Shown one piece after another: positions 1 through 10,498 of a stretch of 64,000 nt of DNA. Positions within the stretch are counted from its first letter, which is position 1. The number at the start of each line of letters is the position of its first letter. The DNA is taken from the NCBI RefSeq assembly GCF_027596085.1, contig NC_072466.1, forward strand, positions 23,463,613-23,527,612, written 5' to 3'. A model generated the notes under the pieces. The model did no database searches. It saw nothing but the letters and a program-made list of their open reading frames with translations, and had not been told where the DNA came from. This DNA is from Anoplopoma fimbria. Lineage: Eukaryota; Chordata; Actinopteri; Perciformes; Anoplopomatidae. The position numbers and the translations under genes are program-made.

Positions 1-141
1 CAACACACACATACTATACAATGTGTAACATGCAAACTATAGTCACTCAGCAAATTGTTCTGAAAGCTCTACATTCCCATAAAAACACCCCAAAAAAAGC
101 AGGCTGAGATTCCTCTTCATTTACCTCTTTTATTGTCATTT

Positions 142-145
<4 letters not shown>

Positions 146-215
<70 letters not shown>
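146..215. repeat. (TG)35 microsatellite
   Basis: Perfect TG dinucleotide run of 70 bp, ending at the left edge of a dispersed repeat copy. Confidence 0.97.
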
Positions 216-217
<2 letters not shown>

Positions 218-610
218 GACTGTTTGTAAGAAGTGGACTTGATCACTGTGACGTCACCCATCGGTTTGTGGACTACAATTTTGAAGCCCTGAGTTTGACA
301 TTTTGGCCGCCGCCATCCATTTTATATGGACCATGAAGTGAAATGAGTTAAGTAAAACCAAATGCTGAAAAATACATTTTTAAAATCAACCCAAAGGTTT
401 AAATGAACTGTCATGGACTGCTTTATGGTCCATTTTTCTCTAAATGGGACAATTATTTATGAAACTAGTGATTAAGACCATAAACTCATGTTTACAATGT
501 TTACTGAGGTAATAAATCAAGTGAGAAGTAGAGTCATTTCTCAGACTTTTCAATCAGACTTCTTTTTGAAACAAAGAGCCACCCCCTGCTGGTCAGTAGA
601 GAGAATGCAA
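216..610 (+). repeat. dispersed family A, copy 1
   Basis: Shares with the copies at 17.7, 18.8, 51.7 and 54.1 kb the blocks GTCACCCATCGGTTTGTGG, a CCATC-rich stretch, TGGTCCAT..TCTAAATGGGA, ACCATAAACTCAT and the end block CAATCAGACTTCTTTTTG..GAGAATGCA. Noncoding. Boundaries are approximate; class unknown. Confidence 0.7.
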
Positions 611-1001
611 GCAAAATGACATTCCACATTTGCTGAATTTTTATGTGGGATTTTCATGTCATGATGTTAACAAATAAATCAGACAATCTAGTGATACCCC
701 CCCCTAGCTGGGCTCTAAAATTAAAACAACAAAGTACTTTTTGTCTGAGACCCAGTCCAGACTTTTGGTAAAAAAAATATATTTTTAAAAATTTGGTAAA
801 TTCAAAGTTGAGACTTTTAAAAAGTGATCTCGAAACCACGATCGGTATCGGCTACAACAGCTGGAATGAGGAGAAATTAAGTCTGACTTTATGACGTGAA
901 CATAAGCAAATCAGAAGTCATGAGGGGCACAGACAGTGAATACAGGAAAAACTTTTTTTTAAATGAAAGCTCAGAACAATTCAACGTTATAACAAGACCG
1001 C

Positions 1002-1007
1002 TTTATT
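1002..1007 (-). terminator. candidate rpf2 poly(A) signal AATAAA
   Basis: TTTATT on the plus strand reads AATAAA on the rpf2 strand, 371 nt past the stop codon. It is the first canonical signal I found after the TGA. Cleavage would fall near 980-990. Not supported by transcript data. Confidence 0.5.
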
Positions 1008-1377
1008 TCCGTTAAAGTGAGTGCTGCAGATAAAAATAAACTTTTACACACTTCAACTTATGAAAGACAATTCAGCTAATTTCAGGCAGACTTCCCCTAC
1101 AACTGCCAACGGAAAACATTTGTTGGATTTTTATTTTTCCCAGATGCTATTGTGGTTTTTCTGAGAGCTTATCCAACACACTCATGATGTTCAAGACAAA
1201 GAAGTATCTGAAAGTCACATGTGGAAAACAGGGGGAACAACAATGGGGGGCAGGAATAATAGATCTGCGTGCCCCTCCTTGCCAGCACAAGCTGGCAATG
1301 CTAAGCACACGGTCAGTCTTATAAACGAGGTGACTTGTCCAGGACGTAGATCTGTATCCGTGCTGGTTGAAGCGACC

Positions 1378-1563
1378 TCAGCTCTCCACCTTGGCCACCT
1401 TGGGCGCCTGTGCGTCCTGGTCATTGGCGACCGTTGCGCCCCTCCTCTTCCTCAGGCCCTTCATCTTACGCGTTTGTAGCTTGGACAGATCCTGCTTCTG
1501 CATGTGCACCCGGCCGAACTTAGTGCCAAAGACGTCGCGGGAAATGTTCTTCTTCTTAATTAT
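1378..1563 (-). CDS. rpf2: rpf2 coding exon 10 with stop
   Basis: Residues 248-308 and TGA (1378-1380). Basic tail [20 protein letters not shown] followed by [20 protein letters not shown]. The last 20 residues (GATVAND to KVES) are not conserved with human. Confidence 0.93.
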   Translation of the reverse strand: MIKKKNISRDVFGTKFGRVHMQKQDLSKLQTRKMKGLRKRRGATVANDQDAQAPKVAKVES

Positions 1564-1820
1564 CTGTGACGGTGATTAAGAGAAGCGTTAACGACATGTC
1601 GGTTTGAGAATTTAACTTTAATGTATTCAGAGCAACATTTTTTGTAATATTTTGGTCGTTTGAATGTTCTACTCAAGAATACACTTACAAAAAAATACTG
1701 ACAAGGAAACTTTGAATTTGTACCACCACTCCCACTACTAGTACCTCACTGTAATACATCTAACCTCGTACCCTACAATATTGCAACGGTTGTTGAATGA
1801 ATATATAATATAATTTAAAA

Positions 1821-1860
<40 letters not shown>

Positions 1861-4800
1861 AGAAGTAAAGTTCTGTGGGTTTGCACATTGTAGGGTCAGT
1901 GGGGTGTTTAATGCTAACATGCATTAACCTTGAAGCACAGATAAGGAGAGCTCAGCCTAAAGCATGGACTAGGACATTCTAAAATGGTAGCATTAAGATC
2001 TGCACATGCTGAGGGCAGCAACGTGGTCTCTCCTCTGGCGCCACCTTCAGGACTAACTTTGAATTTTTCAATGCACTGATCTATGAACAGCAGAGTAACC
2101 TGTATTTTTGTAATAACAAATAAATAACTTTGGTGTTAAATGAGCAGAAAAGCATCATGGGGGTCTTAAGCAAACATGAATAAACACAGTTGAAATAAAA
2201 CCCCGGTTCCAACAATTTCCCTGTACACCCACCTCTAATTTCAATATCATTCTCACATCCCATCAAAGATAAGCTAAGAGTCAGGTAAAGATGATGTTTA
2301 CCTTCCGAGCTTTGGGCCGTCTGTGTGACAACTTGTACAAGTCATCTGAAGCTAGATGTGTTCTTCTTAAGACCAAGTCGAACGATGGCCCGATCTCCTC
2401 GAGCTCTATCCGCGGCGTGCGGCACCCAGACTTCTTCAACAGACACCTAAAATGACACAAAACATCAATATCTCTGTTGAGGGGGATGTTAGCTTCCCTC
2501 TGACCAATTAAATGCAAAACCAATTCAACTTAATATCATTTTTAACCAAATCTAATTGACCTGTAGCTGCGCATGTAGATTTTCCCCTCCAGGGCTGTGA
2601 AGTGCAGAACGTGTTCTAAACCTGCCAGACGCACCGCCGACACGGTGGGACCTCTGAAGAAGTCTGATAGGTGGGACAAAGAAATGGACGAGGACGGATG
2701 TTAGCAGTGGGACAGTAATAATTGATAAAGTAATAAAGTAGAGAGACATTCGCTGAGTAGAATTAGTGTTCACCTATGAGCAGACTCTTCAGACGTTTGT
2801 GTTCGTTGTCTATATCAAACGCATCTCCTGCAAACACGAGCATCGGTTTGGTCCCCTCGGGACATTTGCTGGTCTGCAATAAGAAAACACATAGGAAAAC
2901 AGAGCAAAGTTAGCTTTCATCCAGCTTCCATTCCTTATGCTATGCTAAAACATGTACTTCCCAAAATGTTGAACTATTTCTTTAAAGTGCAATCTGTTCT
3001 AAGTTGCATGTGTAGTTTCTGATTGGCCGGTAGGCTGTCTTCTAAAGGCGTATACTGGGACACCTAAACCCACTGCTTAACTTCTGCTTTAATTAGTGCT
3101 CAAGGTATATCAAACTGCACGTAACCATAGCAACGGCACAGATGCTTTTGCCGTTTCAGTTGACTAAGAATATATAAAGGATAGCAGTTTAAAAATGGCA
3201 GGTACACACTTTGTATTGACCCTTCATTCTAGTTAGACTGCAAGACTGAAAATAAAATTTCCCTGAATAGAAAAAAAAAAAGTGATTACCTTGATATCAC
3301 TCAGAGAGACGTACTTCTCAATCCCAAGTTCAATCATATCCAGCACATGAAAATCAAACAGACGACCTGCAGACATTTTTTTGGAACGTCAACATAGAGT
3401 TAAATCAGATTATGGTGACATTTAGCTGATACGGGGTAAAGTAGGAGTTGACTGGACCCCTTACAATCAGCAGCAGGTGATTTGTTAAAACATAAAATAT
3501 AAAAAGACACACTGACAGTCAAACTACAGCTCATATGTAGATTTGTTGGAAAAAAGAAATGGCCATGCTTAATTTGGAAACTATTTAAGTATGACTCATT
3601 GGACATGTTCTACTGTACATTCAGTTGGGAATTTGTACAGAAATGACATCTAACTGGTCTCTCAATGTATATTTAAAACGGTGAGGTAATGAGCGAAAAG
3701 AGAATTTACCAAATATGAGGTTGTTGGGCCGTTTCTTGTTGTGGGAGCCGAACAGAAACAGAGAGCAGTCGGACTTCTTGGAGAAAAATTCCTGATAAAG
3801 AGAGTAATGATTAGCTATGAGACTGAATAATATTAGAGAGGTTTAATTGTAATAAAGCGTTTGGGATGTTACTCGTTCACTCACCAGTGACGTTGAGTCC
3901 TCAAACGGTCGTGTTATATTCTTCCTGAAAAGCAAATACGCAGTGGTTAGCTCAACATATTTCCTAACACTCGAAGACAGTAAACAATGACAACATTACA
4001 GTTTTCCCTAAAACACTAAAGATAGTATATTTTCTCTTTAATGCAGCTTTGATATGATATCCAACTTCCTCAGACAAATTGAAAAAAATTATTCTGCTGG
4101 ATCATGTAGGATTTACCAGAGTCCCTTGCTTTGAGTCACAACATATTTAAATGATATTTCATAAGACTTTCCTTTTGGCCTACATCCTAACGGGATCTAA
4201 GAAAACCCTATAATAACAATGATCCGAAAGGAAAGGAAGTTAAGGAAATTGTCATTGTTGCTCAGATAAATACTGTTACTTTGATGTCAACCTCCATTCT
4301 GAGTATTTCATTCCTAGTGGAAATCAGGAAATGAAATATTGATTGTGAGCCAATTAAATTAAACTACAGAATGTTATGCAAGAGGGAAACAAAACAAACG
4401 TCAAGTCAAATGTACTTTTAATGCTCATTTCATAAAAATAAAAAAAACAATGTATCCAATTAGTCATTTCACTTACTTCTTGTACAGCACAGCATTAGGC
4501 TTCTTCAGGGAATACTGCAGGAAGAGAGATGTATTGTTTGAATTCATTATTAGTTTTCAGCTGTATCCCTCAGATGGTCTGTGCTACACCGTCCTCTCAT
4601 CACAGACACTGTCTGTCCAGGTTTCCCGTCTCATGTTGCACACACCAAAACAAGCGATGCGGCTAAAACAGCAGTCCTCACATTTATTAGAATGTGCGTT
4701 TAACCTGTGATGGTGTGGACCGCAAGGGGATGCAAGGAAAAAATGATGCAGCAACGAAAAGTATGAACAGAATTACAGCAACACCTGATTCAGTGTGAAA

Positions 4801-6752
4801 GCAGCCTAAGGCTCTAGACCCCTGTCTGGTTGGTCAAAGCACACTCTGGTTCAGGAAAAAACACTGTAGGCAGACCTCACAGCCCTAAAGAGCGAAACAT
4901 TGAATTAAATAAATATAGTTTTTTTAAGCTTTACGATATTTCAATTAAAAAGGGTCAGTTCACCCACATTTATTAGAGCCTTGCATCTGTGTGAAACAAG
5001 TCATGCCTTGATGGTCAGGTTACTTACTATGTCCTTGAGGGCCTGGGTCACGGTCAGATTGGAGTTCCCCCCCTTCATAATCATGGCGGTCTTCACATCC
5101 TCAGTCAGCTTGGACGCTCTGCCATCCAAGAAGCGCTTGGAGCGCTTTGTCTTGGGTTTTCTGAGGATGGACACATAAGACAAATGCAGGGGAAGATGAC
5201 AGACTGCACAGTGCTGTTCAATGCAACACACACACACATAAAAAAAAGCGTGGCAGGTTTTAGAAATAAATGTGTTAAACAGCATTAACTCTCAGGAGCT
5301 TTTTATTGTTTATTCTGGGGAAATTGCTGGTATTGTTGTTGTTGTCGTCCTTTCCTAAGTTAAACTACATATAATACATTAAATATAAAAATGTAATACA
5401 ATTTAAATTGTATAATACTGTTACGTGTTATGTCAGTTAGGCTAAACAGTATATATATAATAATAATAATACAAATAAAAGGCCATATTAACATTATTTT
5501 AGGCTTCATATATAAAATAGATGGACAATTAGTTCTTAAAAGTATCTAAGATTTAGTCATATCTAAAATAAATGTTCATTTCATGCCTATCTGGACTAAT
5601 ATGTGTATGACAAAAGGAAACCACATACCTATACTCCCTTCCTCTCACCTATAATAACTTAATGCTATCTACATTTTGATGGCAAGTAAAATAGGGACAA
5701 ACAGTCCAGATTATTCCTAAAAATAAATGGGCTACGTGGTTTAGCCTGCCCATGGTTATACAGTACGAGATGTAAGAGGATGCTTTAACTGACCACTAAA
5801 GACCACTAGTGTATTTACTGTGATTACATTGTACAAACAGCAGACCATAACAACCACATGGTGTCATGGTGCTGAAAGTGCATAAAGGAAAACAGTTCTT
5901 ATCCCACATGCATATTTATTATGATTCTGTTATTGTTCTGAATATGATGAAAACAGAAACGTGGTCTTTATCCTAACAGGTTGGACCATTGTTTTTGGGG
6001 ACAGGTCATCCTTAATAAATAAATATTAGAGTATTAACAGCACCTTAGCTGCCCCGTGTAACGCCTGTAAAACAGACCAACCAGAGACCTGCTTATGTGC
6101 ATGGCACTGCAGCACTAGCTCGACCTCATGCTGTTCGTACTGAATGTAGAAAAACAACCACAAAAAACCTTCCGTTATAGAAAGCTGCGTTAACACAGAG
6201 CTATAAGTCAGGCTAACGTTAGCTGTAAGCTAGGCTAACGTTAGCTGTAAAGCTAGGCTAACGTTAGCTGTAAAGCTAGGCTAACGTTAGCTGGCTAACG
6301 TTAGCTGTAAGCTAGGCTAACGTTAGCTGTAAGCTAGGCTAACGTTAGCTGTAAGCTAGGCTAACGTTAGCTGTAAGCTAACGTTAGCTGTAAGCTAGGC
6401 TAACGTTAGCTGTAAGCTAGGCTAACGTTAGCTGTAAAGCTAGGCTAACGTTAGCTGTAAGCTAGGCTAACGTTAGCTGTAAAGCTAGGCTAACGTTAGC
6501 TGTAAAGCTAGGTAACGTTAGCTGTAAAGCTAGGCTAACGTTAGCTGTAAAGCTAGGCTAACGTTAGCTGTAAGCTAGGCTAACGTTAGCTGTAAGCTAG
6601 GCTAACGTTAGCTGTAAGCTAGGCTAACGTTAGCGGGCTCCACGCAGTCAGTTTAACGAGCATCTTAAAACAGGAGACACATCCGGCCGCTTAAAGGCAG
6701 AGCTCATGAGAACACGCTGTCAGACTCACACTATCCCGTCTGAATGCGTCAT
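1378..6752 (-). CDS. rpf2: rpf2, ribosome production factor 2 homologue (Brix domain), complete, 10 coding exons
   Basis: RPF2 is a nucleolar assembly factor; with its partner RRS1 it brings the 5S RNP (5S rRNA, uL18, uL5) into the pre-60S ribosome. Coding exons (gene order): 6730-6752, 5028-5160, 4477-4514, 3885-3924, 3710-3791, 3290-3366, 2774-2873, 2561-2663, 2302-2446, 1378-1563. They join in frame to 927 nt, 308 aa plus TGA; human RPF2 is 306 aa. All introns are GT-AG and every phase matches. The N-terminus reads [18 protein letters not shown], against human MDTLDRVVKPKTKRAKRF. The Brix domain spans roughly residues 30-235, with [23 protein letters not shown] and [14 protein letters not shown]. 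The tail after about 250 is Lys/Arg rich ([22 protein letters not shown]), as expected for a nucleolar RNA-binding protein. Only one start codon joins to exon 2 with a GTGAGT donor. No break or missing conserved block is seen. amd1 lies upstream on the same strand with its own poly(A) signal. Confidence 0.95.
1826..1851. repeat. (TA)n microsatellite
   Basis: About 13 TA units followed by a short CA run, in the rpf2 last intron. Confidence 0.9.
2302..2446 (-). CDS. rpf2: rpf2 coding exon 9
   Basis: Residues 199-247. Contains the family signature [16 protein letters not shown], then [20 protein letters not shown]. Acceptor TTTAG, donor GTAAAC. End of the Brix domain. Confidence 0.96.
2561..2663 (-). 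CDS. rpf2: rpf2 coding exon 8
   Basis: Residues 165-198 ([20 protein letters not shown] through KIYMRSY) plus two bases of Arg199. Acceptor ATCAG, donor GTCAAT, a slightly weak donor. Confidence 0.95.
2774..2873 (-). CDS. rpf2: rpf2 coding exon 7
   Basis: Residues 132-164 ([20 protein letters not shown] through KRLKSLLI) plus one base of Asp165. Acceptor TGCAG, donor GTGAAC. Confidence 0.95.
3290..3366 (-). CDS. rpf2: rpf2 coding exon 6
   Basis: Residues 106-131 ([20 protein letters not shown] then SLSDIK). Acceptor TGCAG, donor GTAATC. Confidence 0.95.
3710..3791 (-). CDS. rpf2: rpf2 coding exon 5
   Basis: Residues 79-105 ([20 protein letters not shown] and on to NNLIF) plus one base of Gly106. 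Acceptor ATCAG, donor GTAAAT. Part of the Brix domain core. Confidence 0.95.
3885..3924 (-). CDS. rpf2: rpf2 coding exon 4 (40 nt)
   Basis: Completes Lys65 and encodes residues 66-78 ([13 protein letters not shown]). Acceptor TTCAG, donor GTGAGT. Confidence 0.93.
4477..4514 (-). CDS. rpf2: rpf2 coding exon 3 (38 nt)
   Basis: Residues 53-64 ([12 protein letters not shown]) plus two bases of Lys65. Acceptor TGCAG, donor GTAAGT. Matches human YALKKPYGVLYK. Confidence 0.93.
5028..5160 (-). CDS. rpf2: rpf2 coding exon 2
   Basis: Residues 8-52, starting [18 protein letters not shown] and ending TVTQALKDI. The acceptor is CTCAG and the donor GTAAGT. It carries the basic N-terminal motif and the start of the Brix fold. 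Confidence 0.95.
6212..6634. repeat. 22/23-bp satellite with palindromic core, 20 copies, rpf2 intron 1
   Basis: The unit contains GCTAACGTTAGC, a perfect 12-bp palindrome, joined by TGTAAGCTAG or TGTAAAGCTAG. I count 20 AACGTTAGC cores with a few shortened units. The array ends about 96 bp from the exon 1 donor. Confidence 0.95.
6730..6752 (-). CDS. rpf2: rpf2 coding exon 1
   Basis: Encodes residues 1-7 (MTHSDGI) and two bases of Val8. The donor is GTGAGT (6724-6729). It is too short for ORF finders; it was found by matching the exon 2 phase and the family N-terminus. A 9-bp tandem repeat lies directly upstream of the ATG. Confidence 0.85.
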
Positions 6753-6755
6753 GTT

Positions 6756-6818
6756 GGTGTTCCTGGTGTTCCTGGTGTTCCTGGTCTTTCTGGTGTTCCT
6801 GGTCTTCCTGGTGTTTCT
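6756..6818. repeat. 9-bp tandem repeat directly upstream of the rpf2 ATG
   Basis: About seven units of GTTCCTGGT (rpf2 sense ACCAGGAAC) with CTTTCTGGT and CTTCCTGGT variants, starting about 4 nt from the start codon. It would be transcribed as 5' UTR if transcription starts further upstream. Confidence 0.85.
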
Positions 6819-6960
6819 GTGGGCAGCACTCACGCTGCAGCTCCTCCACGTGAGTTCTGGCGGCGGAAGTCAACACTGGTGATGTTCTTCTTCTTTGGTG
6901 GAGCGGTGGTTGATTTCCTGCTTCGAACGAACTACCGCCACCTAGTGTCATAAACCCGAC
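6819..6960 (-). promoter_or_regulatory. probable rpf2 promoter / 5' end
   Basis: No TATA box. The rpf2 strand has GACTTCCGCCGCC, an ETS-like GGAAGT on the opposite strand, and a CACGTG E-box near 6848. GC is higher than in the flanks. Placed by position and composition only. Confidence 0.4.
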
Positions 6961-7045
6961 TGCACATCACAAACTGTCCACTAGGGGGAGCTGCCATACG
7001 CGACGCACTGAAACAACCACAGTCATTCAAAGCGACAAGGGCCTG

Positions 7046-7277
7046 CTCATGTCCAGGCTCTGTCCAGGCTCTGTCCAGGTCATGTCCAGCCTCATGTCCA
7101 GCCTCATGTCCAGGTCCATGTCCAGCCTCATGTCCAGTCCAGCTCATGTCCAGGCTCTGTCCAGGTCCATGTCCAGCCTCATGTCCAGGCTCATGTCCAG
7201 GCTCATGTCCAGCCTCATGTCCAGGTCCATGTCCAGGCTCATGTCCAGGCCCATGTCCAGCCTCATGTCCAGGTCAT
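7046..7277. repeat. minisatellite of 11-12 bp units (CATGTCCAG core), 19 cores
   Basis: Tandem CTCATGTCCAGG, CTCATGTCCAGC, TCCATGTCCAGG and CTCTGTCCAGG units, about 300 bp upstream of the rpf2 start codon. Apparent ORFs across it (MSSLMSRL.., LDMSLDMD..) are repeat artefacts. Confidence 0.93.
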
Positions 7278-10150
7278 GCTGATCTGACCCCCAGTTTGTT
7301 ATATACACTTGTTTTATAAGATTGAAGTTGGCCTGCTGGGAAGTGTAGTACTTTACAAGCAGTGTGGACACACACCAATTCAGCTCAGCATTAGGTTGTA
7401 AAGTCACAGGAATTCCTTTTTATTTTTTATTTTAGGAGACTGTGAGGTATTAACTCTTTTTCCATAGACACTGGTGTACTTTTTAGTAACAATGACTGGA
7501 TAGTATTATTATGAGGAGCTGGGGTGAGCCTGTAGGGCTCTACTACTACCAAGGCCTGGGTGACGGAGTAAGAAAAGAAAACGGATTGTATCTAATCACG
7601 TTCACGTAATCAGATTACAAAAAAATAATAATGAACTATAATTAGCCCTGATTACTCTTTAAAATAAATGTTTATGCCGTCCTTTTTTTGTACAAGTTAT
7701 TTGATTTCACCAATTTTAAATGCTGAATATGTTCTAACGTATATCAAAGTTATAAACTCCTCTCAGGCTCCCAGTTTTGTTAATGGTGACTTTGCTAATA
7801 TTTGTTTAATTTGTTGATGCCGATTTATGGATAATGGAGTTTTTATTTCTTTTTTATCTACAGTGAAAATGGTAAATAATAAAAAGTCCTGTACACCTGT
7901 TTGTGCCAAGACTTCATATGTAAGGGTCAATAGTAATCTAGAAGTATTCAGATTAGATCTTTTTTGCATTACTGATTACAAAAATTGTCATGTAATTTGT
8001 CAGTAACTGACAACATTTCAAAGTAAGTGACCAAAACCTATGCATATAAAAGCATGTCATAAAGGATCTGTTAAAGATAAGCAAAAAAGTTGACATTTAT
8101 GGTATTTATTTCCATGTGTGGATTTATGTCTTTGTACTTTCATTGAAGTTGTATTTGTTTCTTTTTTCTTTCTATTAAAACCACTTTTGGCGGACCCCCC
8201 TTGTCTGTCTTTATTTTTGATATTTTTTCTTTTTTAGCTGCTTGCCGCCTGCTCGGCTCTCTGAGGGAAAACTCTCTGTCCACCAGGTGGTAGCATGTCC
8301 ATACACATGAAAGTGTGATGCCAATGTCAGGATTCATTCTATGGACTACTGCTGCTGTGGAGGAAACATTAGGGACAGTGTCCTAGTGAGGTGAAAGGTG
8401 GGATATAAATAAACAAATTGGACCTAAAAATGACCTGACAGCTTTTTGATGGCGACGCCAACATTTTTGAATGATGATTGAGTGGTTGGCTTTTCTCTCC
8501 ACTCCCAACAAGTGTAAAGAGCACGCTGCATTGACTTTGGTTCTTCTTGAGTCAGTAGCTCAGGTGATGAACAGCTGTATTTATCTTTCTGTTATTTCGT
8601 TAAGTCAGTATTGACGTGGAAAGGAACTGGGTATAAGTGCTGTACTTAAGCACAAGTTTGAAGTACTCTTTCCTTTCATTTCATTCTACTTTATAATTTT
8701 TCTCCACCACATTTCAGAAGAAAATATTGGTCATCAATCACCTCCTTTAATGGAATTCAATTATCACAGGTTTATCACTGGTTAGATGGAGATCCCCTGT
8801 TTCTGATGGAAAGTTTCCAGGTGATTGTAGTATAGTATAGTATAGTATAGTCTGTAAAGTAATGAAAATAATAGTATAGTTTTGTATATTATAGTTAATT
8901 ATAGTATAGTATAGTTTAGTAAAGTATAGGATAGTATAGGATAGTCTGTAAAGTACAGTATAGTATAGTTTTGTATATTATAGTTAATTATAGTATCTTA
9001 TAGTATGGTAAAGTATAGTATGGTATAGTATAGTATAGTATAGTATATAGTATGGTATAGTATGGAATAGTTTAGTATAGTATAGCATAGGAAAGTATAG
9101 TAATGTATAGAATAGTATAGTGCAGTATAGTATGGTATAGTATAGTATAGTATAGGAAAGTATAGAATAGTATAGTAGTATAGTGCAGTATAGTATATTA
9201 TAGTATGGTATAGGAAAGTATAGTAAAGTATAGATTAGTATAGTATAGTATAGTATGGTATAGTATAGAAAAGTATAGATAGTAAAGTATTGTATAGTAT
9301 TGTATAGTATAGTATGATATTATAGTCAAGTACAGAATAGTATTGCATAGTAACGTATAGTACAGAATTGTATAGAATAGTACAGTATGGTAAAGTATAG
9401 TATAGAATAGTACAGTATGGTAAAGTATAGAATAGTAAAGTATAGTAAAGTAAAGAATAGGATAGTAAAGTAAAAAAATAGTAATACACTTGTATGTGGA
9501 GGGTCCAGCTTTTGGTGAATCAGTATTGGGGCGGATTATATTTCTGTACTTTTACATACAGGTAGGAATTTAAATGTAGGGCTTTTACTTGTAATTTAGG
9601 ATTCGAATACTTCTTCCATCACTGGTTAAACTGAATGGAAAGCTTATGACACAGCTGTAAATCTGCACAGAGCAGGCCATCCTCAAAAAGTGAGTGAGCG
9701 TGAAGGTGACGATGGACATCAACATAGACACATGACGAGTCTGGAGGAGCTCAAAGCCTCAGACCGGAGCTTTATGAGAGACTGGTAGAGTTTATAGAAA
9801 GTCAGTGTTTTCCGGCTCCTGCTGATAATACAGAATCTGCGTCAACAAGTTCTTTCAGAGAATTCTCCTAAAAGGTACAATTAGTATATATCATTTGCAT
9901 ATTAAACACATTTCAGAAAACATAATTGCCTTAAAGTGAGTAATAAACTGGAGAAGTTTTATGGTGAAATCTATTAGTTCATTATTGTTCACCCTATTCA
10001 CCAGTAGGGTCTCCCCTTAAAAAGGAAATCAATTGACATGTCATTAGTTCCACTACTTTTCTATTATTCAATATGCAATGCAATCCGTCAGAGATTCTTT
10101 TAGCGCAAAGGACGATCTTCAGTTTTCAATAAAGAACACGGCAAGTTGCA
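7278..10150. other. spacer between rpf2 and amd1, no gene
   Basis: AT-rich, no ORF with recognisable homology and no splice-flanked conserved exon found. The main content is the pentanucleotide field at 8.8-9.5 kb. GTF3C6, expected here from the human order, is not visible. Confidence 0.6.
8826..9478. repeat. (TATAG)n pentanucleotide field with decayed units
   Basis: About 650 bp built from TATAG units mixed with TAAAG, TATGG, AATAG and GTACAG variants. Opposite-strand reading gives a spurious 84-aa Tyr/Leu/Ile ORF. Confidence 0.93.
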
Positions 10151-10166
10151 CAGATAAGCATCTTTT

Positions 10167-10172
10167 TTTATT
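10167..10172 (-). terminator. candidate distal amd1 poly(A) signal AATAAA
   Basis: TTTATT on the plus strand, AATAAA in sense, followed by sense sequence with T/G stretches. The last strong signal before the repeat-rich spacer. Confidence 0.5.
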
Positions 10173-10471
10173 GAAGCATCAAGCTCGTAGCACAGATATA
10201 TTTAGCACATCTTGACCATCCAAAGAACAGCAAAAGAAAGAATTATAACAGCAAAGTTTCTCCTTCAGTACATCCTGAAACCGCACCCCCTTCTCTCCTT
10301 CTCTGACACGGGGGGAGGCGTTCACTCTCCCATCCTCTAGAGAGAAGACTTCAAAAGGAAGGGAGAGTGAAGATGAAAAAAAACAAAAACGAACATGAAT
10401 GAGTCAGCTTTGAAAAGGTCATCCCGTAACTATAGAACAAACTGGTTTCACAACAAAATAAACATTTGGAC

Positions 10472-10498
10472 AAAAAAAAAAAAAAAAAAAAAAAAAAA
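10472..10498. repeat. A27 homopolymer (T27 in amd1 sense)
   Basis: Uninterrupted A run on the plus strand next to GGGGGG, inside the probable amd1 3' UTR. In sense it is a C6-T27 pyrimidine tract. Confidence 0.95.

Larger units (their letters stand above)
1..985. other. left flank, no gene seen
   Basis: Holds a (TG)n microsatellite and one copy of a dispersed repeat described separately. ORFs here are short and match nothing I recognise. Confidence 0.6.

Noticed and set aside
6691..6951. Minus-strand 86-aa ORF rich in Gln-Glu-His repeats, overlapping the rpf2 start
   Set aside because: Comes from reading the 9-bp repeat and rpf2 exon 1 in the wrong frame; no homology.
7049..7407. MSSLMSR and LDMSLDMD repeat ORFs
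   Set aside because: Both strands of the CATGTCCAG minisatellite.
8140..8337. 65-aa minus-strand ORF with basic tail in the rpf2-amd1 spacer
   Set aside because: No recognisable motif, no splice context, low-complexity Lys-rich end.
9235..9489. 84-aa Tyr/Leu/Ile-rich ORF
   Set aside because: Antisense reading of the (TATAG)n field.
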